From the NCBI GenBank assembly GCA_003439945.1, contig QVRM01001774.1:33501-97500 (forward strand): a stretch of 64,000 nucleotides of DNA. The letters are read 5' to 3'. The notes beneath the pieces were generated by a model. The model had not been told where the DNA came from, did no database searches, and saw nothing but the letters and a program-made list of their open reading frames with translations. How positions within the stretch are numbered: the first letter of the stretch is position 1; each line of letters starts with the position of its first letter. Source of the stretch: Dermanyssus gallinae. Its lineage: Eukaryota > Arthropoda > Arachnida > Mesostigmata > Dermanyssidae. Shown here in pieces: positions 46,040-58,033 of this stretch. The translations under genes and the position numbers were made by a program.

Positions 46040-47457
46040 TCAGTTTATTTTACAATAGCCCTGGATGTTCCTAATCTTTTTCCAATAATCGTTAGCCTTG
46101 CTGTACTCCTTTGAATAATCTCCCCCAGCTGTTCGTCTACCCTGATTATGTTTGAATCCCCAGCAATTACTACTACCCTTTTGCAAACTGGTGGTAACGT
46201 TCGCTATTGCTCCCCGGGTCTCCAGCTGTTTCTGCTGCTGTTTACCTGGTTGGTGCGTTGTCTCCTCCAGCGCAGCAACAACAACATCATCGCCTCTTCT
46301 TTGTTGTAGTATCATTCGCCGGTCTTCGCCTCCGCCTGCATCTTCGTCTTCGCCCTTGTTGTCATCATCAATATCGTCAGTGTTACAAACGAATCTGCGG
46401 AGCGAGAACTAATGTATATAGAGAATAACACAGCACTCCGGCTTCGTCTTTATTCTTAATAATATCACATATCTAACGCAGCACAGCGCGGTGCCCGGCT
46501 CTGACTCACCCCTTGGTGGCGGCTCTGATGCGTGGCGTGGTGCCTACCCTCGGACGCCGCCGGTGGCGGTGGATCGACTCATGCGTGCAGTGCACCGCAG
46601 AGAAAAGGGAGAGCCAAGATGACCGCAGCCGTTTATATACCGTAGTCGATCCACCCGCGCCTGGCGGCAGTCTACGCTACTACAATGTCGTCAGCTACAA
46701 TGCGCCCTCTATATCTTCAGTACCCATTATTGTCGGATCTACCTGCGTGGCGCTCTCCAACTGTCTGTTGTATGCTTTGGTTGTGTGGCGCTCGGTCTGT
46801 CTTTGTGCGACAGTCAGCCTTCTTGTCCTCACCGTCATTACGATTCAGCTTAAGATCTACCACCTCCTCGTATGCCGGTCTCGCCTTCTCTCTCGCCTCT
46901 CTATTCCGGGTCCATGTTTTGACTTGGTCCACGCCGGCCGTTTCGTCCAGCATCCTCCAGCAACTCTTGTCTCTAATGTCTCCTTCCTCTCGACTTCAAT
47001 ATCGATCTCTCCATCAGCAGCAGCGGCAGTTGTTGTAGGCTCTCTCTCCGCTGGCATTCCTTCGTTCGATCAGCTCCTACTTGACCGTAACGATCTCCTC
47101 CTCCCTCTGCTCCAAAGCGGTTGCCCTCTTTTTAATCCCTTTAAGCTTTTGTTTTGTTGCACATTGATCATGCATGTCTCCCACTTGGGTTGTATTGCGT
47201 TTGTGATGCCGCACCTTTGTCTGCCTCTCTGTCTTTACTTTCGCCACCTCTGCATTAATTTGCCGATCCCCACACACCCATCCCGTGCAACCAGCAAATG
47301 GCGGATCACGCTCTGCAGTTCTTTTCCTGCCCATCATATTTTCACACGTACACCCAGATATTCTACTTAGCGGCACGTATGTTGTCGACGCACCACTATT
47401 CCGTGTGTTTACGGCTCCAAATTTAATCATGGAGTTATCACCACCGTCAGATGACAT
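46040..47457 (-). pseudogene. LINE ORF1-like region interrupted by a solo LTR
   Basis: From the right: a frame starting MSSDGGDNSMIKFGAV at 47457 and running to a charged coiled-coil-like ALEQREEEIVTVK. After a shift comes DGEIDIEVERKETLETRV, after another NREAREKARPAYEEVVDL. Beyond the LTR insertion the frame resumes with acidic DDDNKGEDED-like sequence and ETTHQPGKQQQKQLETRG. Charged, low-hydrophobicity, upstream of ORF2 on the same strand: typical ORF1. The 285-codon plus-strand frame over this region is its antisense. Confidence 0.6.
46381..46687 (-). mobile_element. Solo LTR with 7-bp target duplication
   Basis: 307-bp insertion flanked by TCGTCAG at 46374-46380 and 46688-46694. In minus orientation it has a TATA box (GGTATATAAACGGC), then AATAAAGACGAAGCC, and terminates TTTGTAACA. 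Internal retroelement sequence is absent on both sides. A CATT prefix before the expected TG start makes the 5' boundary uncertain by 3-4 bp. It interrupts the LINE ORF1 region and is therefore younger than that LINE. Confidence 0.72.
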
Positions 47458-47718
47458 CTCGCCGTTATTTTCAAAGGTGGTGCACGCACAGACAGCCTAT
47501 TAATTAATTACTAATTATTCTAATAATTATTATGAGATGAGGAGAGGATCCTGCTAACATATTCGACTATCACAAATGTGTAAGTTTTGAATGCTGGTGG
47601 ATGGTGCTAAAATTCTAGATGAGAAATTGATAGATAAGAATATAAGGTTTTAAGTCAGCTTTTTAAGTCGATCGATCATTGATTCAACTATTGATTGGTT
47701 GGTTGGTTACTTTTATAG
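47458..47718. other. Spacer between LINE and candidate exon
   Basis: AT-rich; it ends with the acceptor-like TTACTTTTATAG. Confidence 0.4.
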
Positions 47719-47854
47719 GTAACATCACGGTATTTTGCATAGCGGCGGAGGATTCGAGCATCGTTGGAGGCGGTACAGGACTGGGCATGAAGTACACTGA
47801 CACGCGTGAAACCTCTGACGCATTCCAGGTGTTCGACTTCATTGCCTGTGTTTC
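47719..47854 (+). CDS. Candidate exon of an unidentified gene
   Basis: 136 bp between a good acceptor (TTACTTTTATAG) and a strong donor (TTTC|GTAAGG). One frame is open and protein-like: NITVFCIAAEDSS, VGGGTGLGMKYTDTRE, AFQVFDFIACV, with the end turning hydrophobic. Start phase 1, end phase 2. I do not recognise the family; a multi-pass membrane protein is one possibility. The minus strand is open here too, so coding direction rests on the two splice signals and residue pattern. Neighbouring exons were not found. Confidence 0.5.
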
Positions 47855-47957
47855 GTAAGGGAACACATCTACCTCAGCCAGTTTTTTTATCCTGGCTGGA
47901 AAGGAATGCGTTAATCGTCTCTGCTCTGCGTTCGGAAGATTTTGGTTTACCTTAAAG

Positions 47958-48017
47958 GTCTTCTCTTCTTCTTCTTCTTCTTCTTCTTCTTCTTCTTGTT
48001 CTTCTTCTTCTTCTTCT
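47958..48017. repeat. (CTT)n
   Basis: About 60 bp of CTT with one TGTT interruption, 100 bp past the candidate exon. Confidence 0.95.
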
Positions 48018-50840
48018 CTTGAAGTGGGAGTCGACAGTAGTAAATATACATGTCGACTACGGCCAGTACAGAATAACACTAATACTTTACTATACTGTAA
48101 TTAATAGTTTATCGACCTGTTCCATTCCCGTATTATTTTTCGAGCACTCCACTCAGTGGTGGAATGTGCAAAGTTTTACGAGCACTTGGTTGCACAGCAG
48201 CGCAAATGCTTGGGCAGCACAAGGGACACACTGTACAAACGAATTTCTGCACTTTACCGCAAAGGACGAATGACATGATACCTCTACGGTTACGAACTAC
48301 AATTGTCTGAGCGCCCAGACTAGTTGAGAAAATACATATCTATATCATGCAGTGTTTCTTAAAATTATGCCGACGTGTGTTACAATAGTACAATTGCAGT
48401 TCACTCGTGTGTACTCGCCAATACTCTCATGAAGAAGAATTTTAATTATATGTATAAATATATAAAACAGCAGATTTTTAGCAAGGCTGATTGCTAAGCC
48501 TGTCGCTCCAACGTAAGTACCGCACGGCATAAGTAGAGATGTCAGATATCATCCATTCGATCCGCAGTTTGCAAGTACAGGGTACGCTACTTACAGTCAT
48601 GTCTGTAACCCTCGCCTCGCATAGCAACTAAATAATGTTTTGCATTTTTAGAGATTACGTGGCAGTCGTCGGTTTTGAAAACAATAATATCTGTTACGAC
48701 AATTAGTCAATAAGGCCAGACCGAGTTCGACCTGAAAGCGAATTAGTAAAATTAGTTGCTGGTTTTTATTGTCTGTATATATCCCTACCTTTTTGCCTCT
48801 AGTTAGTTATAAAGGTAGTTATTCAATTGAAATGTTGACACAACCGTTTTCAAATAAATGAGATCGGGACGAGCAACATAAGTGGGAGTATTTGGACATA
48901 ACCGTGTGCTATTTCTACATTTCTCAACTTAAAAACCGTTTAATCGCATTCTACTTTCTGAGCCTACAAAACAGTCACTCTTGAGGAACTCGCACGAATC
49001 ATTTTTTAATCATCATTTAGGCATTTTTGCCATGTCTACGCTTTTTTTGTTATATTTATGAGGCTAGGCGATCATTGCATTTTTCGGTCTATGGAAAAGT
49101 GTATTGTTTTGGTAAGCTGGAATATAAATGAAGGTTACTATCTTGGTTTGCTTCATATACATTCGATCTAATGCTTCGATAGGAACATCAAAGAGCTCGG
49201 GTGTGGCGCTACCTGGATAAATAGAAAGAGTAAATCGACGTAGATATCACGGCGAGTCGGTAGCTGCCCTACAAGCCATGCATATGATGTTTTCAATACA
49301 CAAACACGAATTTCGTTTCATTCATCACTTTGACACATTCAAACAGGTGATGCAGGTCAATATCGCCTTGCCACAATACCTACAGATACAATTGCTAGGT
49401 TTATAACGATTGCTCTTAAAACGCATCTCTAAAGTTAATAGACGAAAAAAAAACAAAAAAAAAAATATATATATATATATATCAAATATAAGGATATATG
49501 TGCACATGTATTGTAAGTGCGCTAGAATTCCTTTGTAACAGCCTGTGTTCAAGAATAAAATAAAATTTAGGGCTGAACGAGCTTACTTTAGAATACATTT
49601 TATTGTTGGGATGCTGAACGATTCGATATCAAAAAGCATATCAGCTCGCCTCGCCGAAGCTTATGTAAAGTAGTCGAGGCATATTACGATAGCACAAAGT
49701 AGGTGCCTAGGTCCCGGAAAGACATCTTAGTAAAGTGCTAAAGTGCTAAAGCTGACTGTTATCGAGGATGGTACAGCTGAGCAGCCAAGCATAACGGATA
49801 CCCGGCTTTCTGCATACTACGACAATTTGTGTCCGTTTTTGTGCTTCTTGCCTGCTAAATATCTGCCGAGCCGCATGCAGAATCGCCACCCTTCCTTGCA
49901 GATCATCGTGCATAAGGACGACCTAACATGTAATGTGCCATATTCAATAGGCGCTAGCTAAGTTTTTCGCACACGTGGACGAAATTTGCTTTAGCAGGAA
50001 CACGCAGAGGCGAAAACAGACCCAACCACACTTAGGGAAAACAACATACGGGCGAACAATAGATACAAATCTTTAGCACGTTTGTTAGCCTGGTTTTTAG
50101 CCTAGCTTCTTTAAACAAAACTTTCGTCGCTCGCATCGACGAGTCAGCACGAATAGCTAGAACTTGCAAAGAAGTTTACTAAAAGCGAAGATAGCATTAC
50201 TTAATATAAAAGTAGCCCCTCACTTGTATATCAAGTAATGCTATATTGACATAAAAGTATACTTGATATAAAAGTACCCCCCCCCCCCCCCGCCTATACC
50301 GCCATGTGGTAACCCACTAGTATATTGAAACCCGCATATTGAAAACACGCGTTTCTGGCCCACAACCATCGACAAAGAACCGTCTCGTTTACTTATGCGT
50401 GCGTACCTTGACACAGTATTCAGAGACCAAATAAACAGGCATTTTATCGCAATGTGCTAGAAAACAGAGAATAATCTCGATTCCGGAAATTTCTCGACAA
50501 CGGCAATTATATGCACACTTAAGTGAAAGGAAAATATCACGCTAATGAACATGCTACAACAACAAGTAGAGATGAGTGACAAGTAGAGATGAGACATCTA
50601 CTAGTTAAGTGATACTGTAACTAAAATAAAGGTATCATCTACTGGCTAGATTATATTGGCAGTCTGTAGGATTTTAGATACACGCTCAAGTAAGCAGTGT
50701 CAAACTAACTACAGTGTAAAGAGGAAATTCTTATTCGTGACTTCCTGGCTGTGAGGGTCGCTAACGTTTTTTATAAGCCGATCTATTTTAACTAGAGTGC
50801 GTAAAGGTGATTGCTTTTCTTCGCTTTTGGTATGATTATT
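48018..50840. other. Intergenic or intronic, no recognised gene
   Basis: Contains a (TA)n at about 49465-49482 next to an A-rich run, a 14-bp C run at 50278-50291, and a local duplication GACAAGTAGAGATGAG at about 50560-50592. An open 72-codon frame at 49743-49961 has no motif. Confidence 0.4.
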
Positions 50841-51060
50841 TTTTGACATAAGCAGGTACTTCTCGCCCAAATCTCAAATATGCGAAATACGTTGATGATC
50901 TAAAGCTTTACTGTCCAGTCTACTCAAACGAGTCTCAGATCTCCTTGCAATCTGCAATTGACGCCATTGCCCAGTAGTGCACCGTTTTTATTTTATTTTG
51001 GTTATTACACCAGTGCTTCGGCAGTTAGTTTTGCAGTCCATATTCGTACCTGGACATGCG
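50841..51060 (+). pseudogene. CR1-like RT fragment
   Basis: Plus strand LKYAKYVDDLKLYCPVYS (YxDD motif, here YVDD), then ISLQSAIDAIAQ and a stop, comparable with KMYADDLKIY and IQGAINSIATW at 10007-10573. About 70 codons only. Confidence 0.7.
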
Positions 51061-51899
51061 ACTCCATCCTGATGTCGTTCTGGAAACTATGCCTGCAAAC
51101 GCTCCTAGCGGCTGGTTAAAAATGTTGCAATGCTGTTCACGTGTCTGCTGCCGTCTGAGACAAACCATGATGCTTCCCATGTGACCTGCTGCATATCATC
51201 AGGTCTCTTTCACATATGTAAGGGCAGTACGTATGTCTGCCAAGCTTGGTCGGCTCAAAACAAAATAGCATTGAGGTGTCAACCGCGTACACGATCGTCT
51301 TACCAGTATAATATGCCTTCCGCCAGACAGGTATGACCTGAACCAAGCAATTGTTACCGGTGCACACCCCAGATACTCCGTGCCTTGACATCTTAAACAA
51401 AGTATCCCTTAGATTTCCGTGCCCCGCCCCCATCTTATTTCCTCGACTGCCCTATTTCATTTACCTTGAGCTTGTTTTTCTTCTTCTATCTAGTTGAATC
51501 TACTTTGTGTGCAGCCGCCCGATCCTTCTGTTGCCATTGACCTCTAATATTGCGTCTCGCGTGGCCCTTTATCTATTCTCTGTTGATGCAACTAGCGTAT
51601 TCAGTAGCTTATGTAGCTTTTTGGTAACTTTCTGGCGTTCTGAAGTTGCTTTTCTCTTACCCTTTTTGCAGCATCGTCAGTCACCGCATGAGGGATGTCT
51701 CCGCCCCAGAGCTCTAATCTTCTCTTTTTATATTCACCGTCCATCTCTCACCTCCCTCTCCCACTGTTGTTCCCTTGTGTTGGCGATATCCAAGTCATGG
51801 ATCCTTTCCACAGGTCTGCGAGAACAGGTCCGCATCGTTCGATTTCGGACTACTGCAGATAATAAAAGCGTTTCACCCCCGACATTCGTCCCTTAACAG
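51061..51899. other. Spacer, probably old LINE sequence
   Basis: No diagnostic motif. Open frames at 51137-51433 minus and 51507-51896 plus are unassigned. Confidence 0.35.
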
Positions 51900-52870
51900 G
51901 ACGCTGTTCGAAGCAAATGCGGCTAAAAGCCCCAGAGGTGACTCTAGAGGAGGTCCATGCAGCGGGAAAGAGACTCAAGGCCGGAAAAGCATCAGGCCCT
52001 GATGGTATACCGGCCTCCGCTGTAAAGGTTATCCTGAAAGAGTCTCCTGAAGTAGTGCCCTAGGTTGCTTCACGAATACCCAGGTCCGTACGCGTGCCTC
52101 TGATTTGGAAAAAGGCCCACCTAACTGCTTATCCCGAAAGTGAACGGAATATATCGGCCAGCACACTGGCCAAGAGTATCGGGGCGATTATAGATAACCG
52201 TTTGCGAGCATTCGTGGAAGAACTCGGCCTTTTTTGATTGAAACAGTACTAACTTCGCAAAGACAGCTTGTGTCTTTCCGCAATACGGCGGGTCGATTAT
52301 GTTATTTGCAATCCCGGTAAGGCTCTTAACCGCCCTAACCTGCAACAGGGCGCTATTGCGCAAAACCCAACGCATCGCTGCCATACGGACTACGATGGCC
52401 TATAAAACGTTTAGCGCGGCGGCTGTGCATGTACTGACAAGCACGATTCCTTGGGACCTGCAGGCCGACGAACGTTGTTGCTTGTAGGCAAAACCGTTAA
52501 GCAAACAGAATCAAGAAAAGTCAGGACCGGATAGGTCACCCGGGACCCGAGTGAAAGTTCTAATTCTAGACAATAAGGCATGGATTAACTGGCCCGGCGG
52601 CAAATTGGCACATTACGTACTCAAGTGCCCACAGAACATGGCAACTCTGAGAGTTACCTTTTTCGGATAGAAGACGTAGATACGCAACTCTGCAAGCACT
52701 GCAAAGGAACAACGGGGGCACATCCAAACACACAATACAGCTGTGCCCGGCGCGGGCTTCTTTACGCACGGACTTAACGAAAGCAAGCGATGGCAGCCTT
52801 AAAAAGCTGAGACGACTCCTTATGGACTTACTGGTGACAAGACCCCGTGAGGCACTTTAGGCCAGCTAAG
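51900..52870 (+). pseudogene. R1-like LINE with internal RT deletion
   Basis: Plus strand LEEVHAAGKRLKAGKASGPD and GIPASAVK (RT entry), IDNRLRAFVEELGL, then near 52260-52330 the sequence jumps to the C-terminal block LLRKTQRIAAIRTTMAY, AAAVHVLTSTIPWDLQADER. Near 52670 VDTQLCKHCKGTTGAHPNT then YSCAR is the terminal zinc-finger remnant. The RT core with the catalytic Asp residues is deleted. Several stops. Confidence 0.78.
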
Positions 52871-53059
52871 ATTAGGACGCTACTATTCATTTCCCTCAAT
52901 TGTTTTAAGTATTGCTTGAGCAGTTGTCAGTTTAGTCTGGGGATGGGGACATGACTGGTATTTAGTGGGTTGGAGCCCCACACTACCGGTTCACATTTGC
53001 AGCCAAGCTTTCCTGCCGTGGCTTCTGTATGTGCAAACCGTATTTTTCAGTTAATCCTC

Positions 53060-53525
53060 TTAAAAAAAACTAACAAAAATATCGACAGGGCTTCATTAGC
53101 CGCGTGTTGTATGAGCCGCTTCGGTCCGTGCCGTCACTATCAGGGCCAGGTCGCCAGACTAAGCCAGCAGGTTTGTCCGACCAAATTATTCGGCGGAGAT
53201 TGATAGATATTCCCTTTAGTGGGTTCCAGTTCATCGTAGTGAAGACGTTTTTGACATCTAAGAGAATCAGAGGCGCGAATTCTCTCATTTTGAGATCTAA
53301 GCGGTCTTTTAAACTGCTTGTTTCAGTACCCTCGTCAGGGCGTCGAGCGCATTTCTGCCCATCCGCAAACCGTAATAGAGTTTTTAGCCCTTTTGTACTT
53401 TTTCGTTCAATGTTGACTAGAGTGATTTCAAGAGCTTTTCCACGGTGTCGAGACAATATAGGGGCCGGTAGGCCGAGATGCATATTCCTCGAGTGAAGGA
53501 TGAGGGCAGGCTCGTCTTTTTTCAT
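53060..53525 (-). pseudogene. R1-like LINE RT fragment, opposite strand
   Basis: On the minus strand REFAPLILLDVKNVFTTMNW is RT motif A (usual LxTLDVxNAFNTxxW). Upstream is ADGQKCARRPDEGTET, a decayed HQFGFRxGRST block. Downstream ISINLRRIIWS matches the next step. Open for 151 codons but isolated. Confidence 0.7.
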
Positions 53526-54455
53526 AGCCTGTTTGGGGCCTGAGAACCTCTGGCCGCTACGTGACAGATAACTTAGTTATTCCATAGAGCATAACGTGCG
53601 GTCCAGTTACTCTTTTAAAAACCAGCCGTTCTGTAGCCCCTTCGACCTTTTCCAGCTTTATTTTCGAAATAGTCTCCAGAGTAACCGAGAGCTCTTCGCT
53701 ACGACTGTGCGATGATAACGAGCGTGAGTCATTGCTTGTCCACCTAGTTGTCTGCCAATCGCTTCGCAGAACGCGTCGCAGAATTCGCTTACTATTGGAA
53801 ACATTTACTCGGTGACCAAGTCTGGTCTGTGAAAGTTGTTTGGCCTTCGCTACAGAAAATCTTACCTTCGTTGAGTACTTCTATTGGTAATTTCCTCCTT
53901 CTTACTCACTTCCTGTTAGACGTGCACCGGCATTTTTATACCATGCTCGCGGTGTTGAAGTTTCTATAGTGACTAGTCTTATCCAGCTTGGGTAAGATTA
54001 GTTGTTCTTCTTCCTTAATAGTTAAATTGAGTCGAGCTCTATCCTGCTGGAACATTCCTCATCTGCAGAGAGCTCAAATATGACCAGAATGAGCAAGCTA
54101 AAAATAGCTAAAGGGTCAAGACGAAAGAATACTATGTAGTAGCCTTCTACGAGCCAGTACTCTAAACAAGTGGATTCGGTATACATCCTAGCCAATATTT
54201 GTTTATTCATTATATACAATATACATTTAATATATATTCAGGTCAGCCTCGGGAAATCACGATCTGAGAGCAGTGAGCCTAGCACTACGGCCGCAGTACC
54301 ACATTAAACTTCAATTGATATTTTCTGTAGTAAACTTCCCCCGCCGTTTTCTCATTATTGTCACTTGCCGCTTTGTTCCAATTTCTCTCACAGATGTTAC
54401 TGAGGACTCGCTATTGCAACTGGCTGTACTATAAAGGTTGCTTCCAACTCACGGT
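53526..54455. other. Spacer
   Basis: No feature recognised. Confidence 0.4.
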
Positions 54456-54639
54456 ACTTCAGACTATTTCGTTGCCCCGCCAAATTGGCAACAGCGATTG
54501 TTGATCTCTAAGCTTGACTTCTGTAAGACGATGCCAGCGTATCTCACGCGGTTGAGTCCCACACAAGGGCCTTTCCGGAGGACCACGGAACCCAGGTCAA
54601 CCCGTCTGGCCGTAAGGCTGAGTCCACTGCCAGTCCGAC

Positions 54640-54654
54640 AGGCTCCTTCCTGCA
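54640..54654. repeat. Target-site duplication of SINE B copy 2, left
   Basis: AGGCTCCTTCCTGCA, repeated exactly at 54799-54813. Confidence 0.95.
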
Positions 54655-54798
54655 TTCGATGTAATGCCAAAGTAATACCGAGCCTGGGGTGGTGGGGAGG
54701 AATCCGGGTTAAGTGGGTTTGCGAGTCTCACACTAGTCACACAGGCTGCTAGTGGCGCATGTGCATCATGCATTCCCGAAACCTCCCAGAAAAAAAAA
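54655..54798 (+). mobile_element. SINE B copy 2, complete with target duplications
   Basis: 144 bp from TTCGATGTAATGCC to a pure A tail, between perfect 15-bp duplications. It lacks a clear tRNA A/B box pair, so its origin is unknown. The complementary strand is open for about 45 codons in both copies, which probably reflects high similarity and not coding. Confidence 0.95.
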
Positions 54799-54813
54799 AG
54801 GCTCCTTCCTGCA
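54799..54813. repeat. Target-site duplication of SINE B copy 2, right
   Basis: AGGCTCCTTCCTGCA, identical to 54640-54654. Confidence 0.95.
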
Positions 54814-55440
54814 GGGCACGTTAGCGGATTGCAGTGCCCTTGAAGTAACTTCGTTGAAAGCGTTGTGGCGGGAGTATATCCCACAGCTCGTAAAACAGTT
54901 AAGGTTATGTTCTTATGTCGTTAACACCAGTATGTTGCAAAGAAAGCAAATATGGAGCGCACTAACAACAGGCGGACGATGCGCAGTGTTGTATTGTTGT
55001 ACCTCTCGTTTGGAGAATACAAATTCTTAACCTCAAACAAGATTGAATGGGCTTAATTTAACTTCACAGCCCAGTTAAACGTAAGCAATTTGTTCGATAA
55101 TCGGAGCCATTTATTTTCGGATTGGCACCTGATGCGCTAGCCGCCGCAGTGTATTCTCAACTGCTATCGGGCGGAGACTGCCGCCTTCTTTCTTTACAGA
55201 TATGAGGTTAGCTCCGTAGAAATTACTAAGTGCGAACCCTTGTAGGCGACCGGTCACGACGAGGTTGCAGAAGTTCGTCAGAGCAAGGAGGAGAGGGCAG
55301 ATCGGATCTTACCCTCTGTAATAGGATATTTTAGGTGTTTGGGTTTAGGACCGTTAGAGCCACCAGTTAAGCTCTTTAAAAATTTTGACTTGCTGCTTGG
55401 ACTTTACTTGGGGTAACGTTGATTTCACCGGCGGGAGAGG

Positions 55441-57577
55441 ACTTTCGGCGCCGCGCAATGGTTGGCATTAATGGCGGCGTCCAGTGGGGCACGATTCCTG
55501 AATCGAATAAGGTTGTCCCGAAAAAGTGAACACCGAGGGACAGAAAAGGTAATTGTCACAATCTGAGCCAGACGGGACGAATAGTCCAGGTCCGTTGCTA
55601 GGTGAATCAACTTGTTGTCATGTTAGTCAGTTCGGCAGCGACCACGCGGCGAACGACTGATAGCATTCTGAGGTTTTGCTGGGCAACAAACAATCGTTGA
55701 ATGAAGTGCGAATGAATGCAGTTGATGACGGGATCAACGCCGGAACTCATGTAGCGTTGTCGGCGTTTGATTTTACATCAGCGGCGTTCTTCACAAACAA
55801 ATGTCTAGTTGTATATTCATCATCAGACTCAGGAGAAAAGACGACACCATAGCAGCACAAGCTGCTCTACGGCCGGTGTTTGTCAAAGGTGACGATGGCT
55901 AGAGTGTATGGAACGACGGCATCACATAGATTGTGTGTGTAAAGCAGCCTGCTGAGATTGTTCTACCATGCTCAACACGAGCGTTTTGCGAAAATGACTC
56001 GAGGAGCCATAGCGGCGTCCTTCACTCTGACCCGAAGGCCTCGGTGACACTTAGTGAACCCAAGGCGTTAACAATGGTTGTATCGCTGAGCGTCGGATGC
56101 ACACCGCAGATTTTTCTTGTTGCTGTTGACCAGATTGGCCGCTCACTCTAGACTGATAGACCGGGATACCTCTGACTGAGGTTAAACTCAGCAATGTCGC
56201 GCCCTGTCGTCGGCTTCCTCAGCGACGATAACAAGTTCACCGGCTCGTGTCAAACGAGGTTTCGCAGCTTTTCCTCTAAGGTGTCTAGCGACGTCAGCGC
56301 AATCAGCGTTAAACGTTGTCTCCAGCAGATTCTTATCCGCGATAAAATTAATCGCCTCAGGTCGCTCATTTGTTTTAGCGCTTGGTGTTGCCTCTTTTCT
56401 GATCACTTTGCCGCTTTCACTACCAACTACATTCCGTGCGCTTGTTGGAGTCACCAGTTGTCCGCTCTGTGCCCGCGCTCTCCATGACTTGCCTTTCAGC
56501 GCTCTCGTCGCTGGCACGTTCTCCGTTGTTCCGTACACACTCGTCTGCACGGCTGCCGCCAAAACGGCTAGGTTTCGGACCGCTCAGCTATGAGGCTGCT
56601 GGCTTCTTCGATATTGGCGGTCACTTGACAACGATTTTACCTCAAAAGCGTAGGTAAGAATACACTAGAAGTCAGGGCACCTAGCTGCTTACTCAAAGTT
56701 GAGTAGTTCAAGCAAGTATATACTATAATCCTAGGATACCTACCTTCTGAAAAGACGCTCACTTCGTTCAGTTTCGTAACCGAAACTCCCAGGGTCGATA
56801 CTGAACAGTTTTATTACCTACAAACCCATGTTGCATAACCCACGTATGTAACAACGTAACGAGACAAACGAAGTGAATTATAGAAGCGGACTGTTCTACG
56901 ACTGCTCAACAAGTATAAGCTAGGCTAAAATGCTCCTCATCAAGATGCTTTAGAGGTTAATTGTGAGCTATTACATTGTGAATGACCACCTGTCTCACAT
57001 TGTACAATAACGTGTATGTCTCTCTGACACGACGTGTACGATACCGCAATACAATCTGAACCTGTCGATCACTTTGACTTCGTCAATTATTTTTTTATAA
57101 CGGGTGGCTCTCAACAACGTTTATATACAAATATAAACCCATAAACATACATGTTCCGCATGTTCTAGCTTTTCTAGCCATCTCTCGAGGGCTGTCGGAA
57201 ATCCCTGTGGAATAGGGGAACGCCTAGCAATTCTAGATCCATGCTAATAGTCTTGCACCCTAGAAGAGCTTCCAGCATTTCAGTGTCAGTAACACCTCCT
57301 ACGATATGTGGAGGCATTTCTTAAGCAAACATTTCCCGCCCGGGTTACTATAGTTTCCATTATCGCTCTCAACGAGTCGCTTGTTTGTCGTCCCACAGCT
57401 GTCGTATTTGTTCCTAGAAAAACACGCCTTGGGAACATGACCCTGCTATCTGCAGAGAATAATGCCGTAGTCATTTTGTTGCCCATACATTCGTTGACGC
57501 ACTTGGCTATCCCCGTGGTTCTCGGGCTGTTTATCAAATCGATTGGCACTATGAAACGATCGTCTTAGACCCAGCTG
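55441..57577. other. Unassigned, GC-moderate sequence
   Basis: Holds a 124-codon minus-strand frame (56188-56562), charged and Ala/Arg rich (EAINFIADKNLLETTFNADC), and an 87-codon frame at 57286-57549. Neither shows a motif I can name. Old retroelement ORF1 is possible. Confidence 0.35.
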
Positions 57578-58033
57578 ATGCGGCCATTTACTCAATTACA
57601 CGAACACATTATCAGAAGATTTGAAAAATCGATAATTTGCCGACCAATGGCCTTCTTATACATAAAACATCACATCATCGCACAACAGCCTTACAACTTT
57701 ACAAGCCGTCAAATTCCATCTGAAAAACTCTTGAGGCACTGTCATGCAACCTTCGCCCACTCAGATCCGGTGCCTGTCAAGCTTCCTACTTCACACGAGC
57801 TCGAAGCCTTTGAAAAACTCTTCGCTGAGGCTGTTGATGAATTGTTGAGTCTAGATATTCCCCTCGCTCAAAACAATAAAGCATTCGGGAGAGATCTTGT
57901 AAGGAATGAGCACCTTTGGCAGGGAAATCTCTTTGTGTCCATATGGCAATTCCTTTCAATAGATGCCTCTCTGAGAGAACTCTGCCAGCCAAGTGATACG
58001 AGTGCCTTTATGGATGCTATACGAATTTTCTGA
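57578..58033 (+). CDS. Unidentified 151-codon open frame
   Basis: Longest frame in its region without low complexity. It has plausible protein texture: ELEAFEKLFAEAVDELLSLD, GRDLVRNEHLWQGNLFVS, DASLRELCQPSDTSAFMDAI. No signal peptide or membrane segment. No known motif recognised. Flanked by RLE-type LINE sequence on its right (58970 on), so it may be a transposon fragment. Start codon choice is arbitrary. Confidence 0.3.
   Translation: MRPFTQLHEHIIRRFEKSIICRPMAFLYIKHHIIAQQPYNFTSRQIPSEKLLRHCHATFAHSDPVPVKLPTSHELEAFEKLFAEAVDELLSLDIPLAQNNKAFGRDLVRNEHLWQGNLFVSIWQFLSIDASLRELCQPSDTSAFMDAIRIF

Larger units (their letters stand above)
54456..55440 (-). pseudogene. RLE-type LINE with internal deletion, split by SINE B
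   Basis: Minus strand. Near 55150-55300: NFCNLVVTGRLQGFA, FYGANLISVKKEGG and LRPI, the N-terminal RT blocks of the R2/NeSL-like class. Then, after a deletion of most of RT, NAFNEVTSRALQSANVPCRK leads into the SINE. On its other side [20 protein letters not shown] then DTLASSY is the restriction-like endonuclease. The TSD of the SINE encodes the repeated Cys-Arg-Lys-Glu-Pro. Confidence 0.82.

Noticed and set aside
46513..47370. 285-codon plus-strand frame, the second longest in the window.
   Set aside because: It is antisense to the charged LINE ORF1-like frames and crosses the solo LTR; composition (Leu/Ser/Cys rich) is that of a shadow frame.
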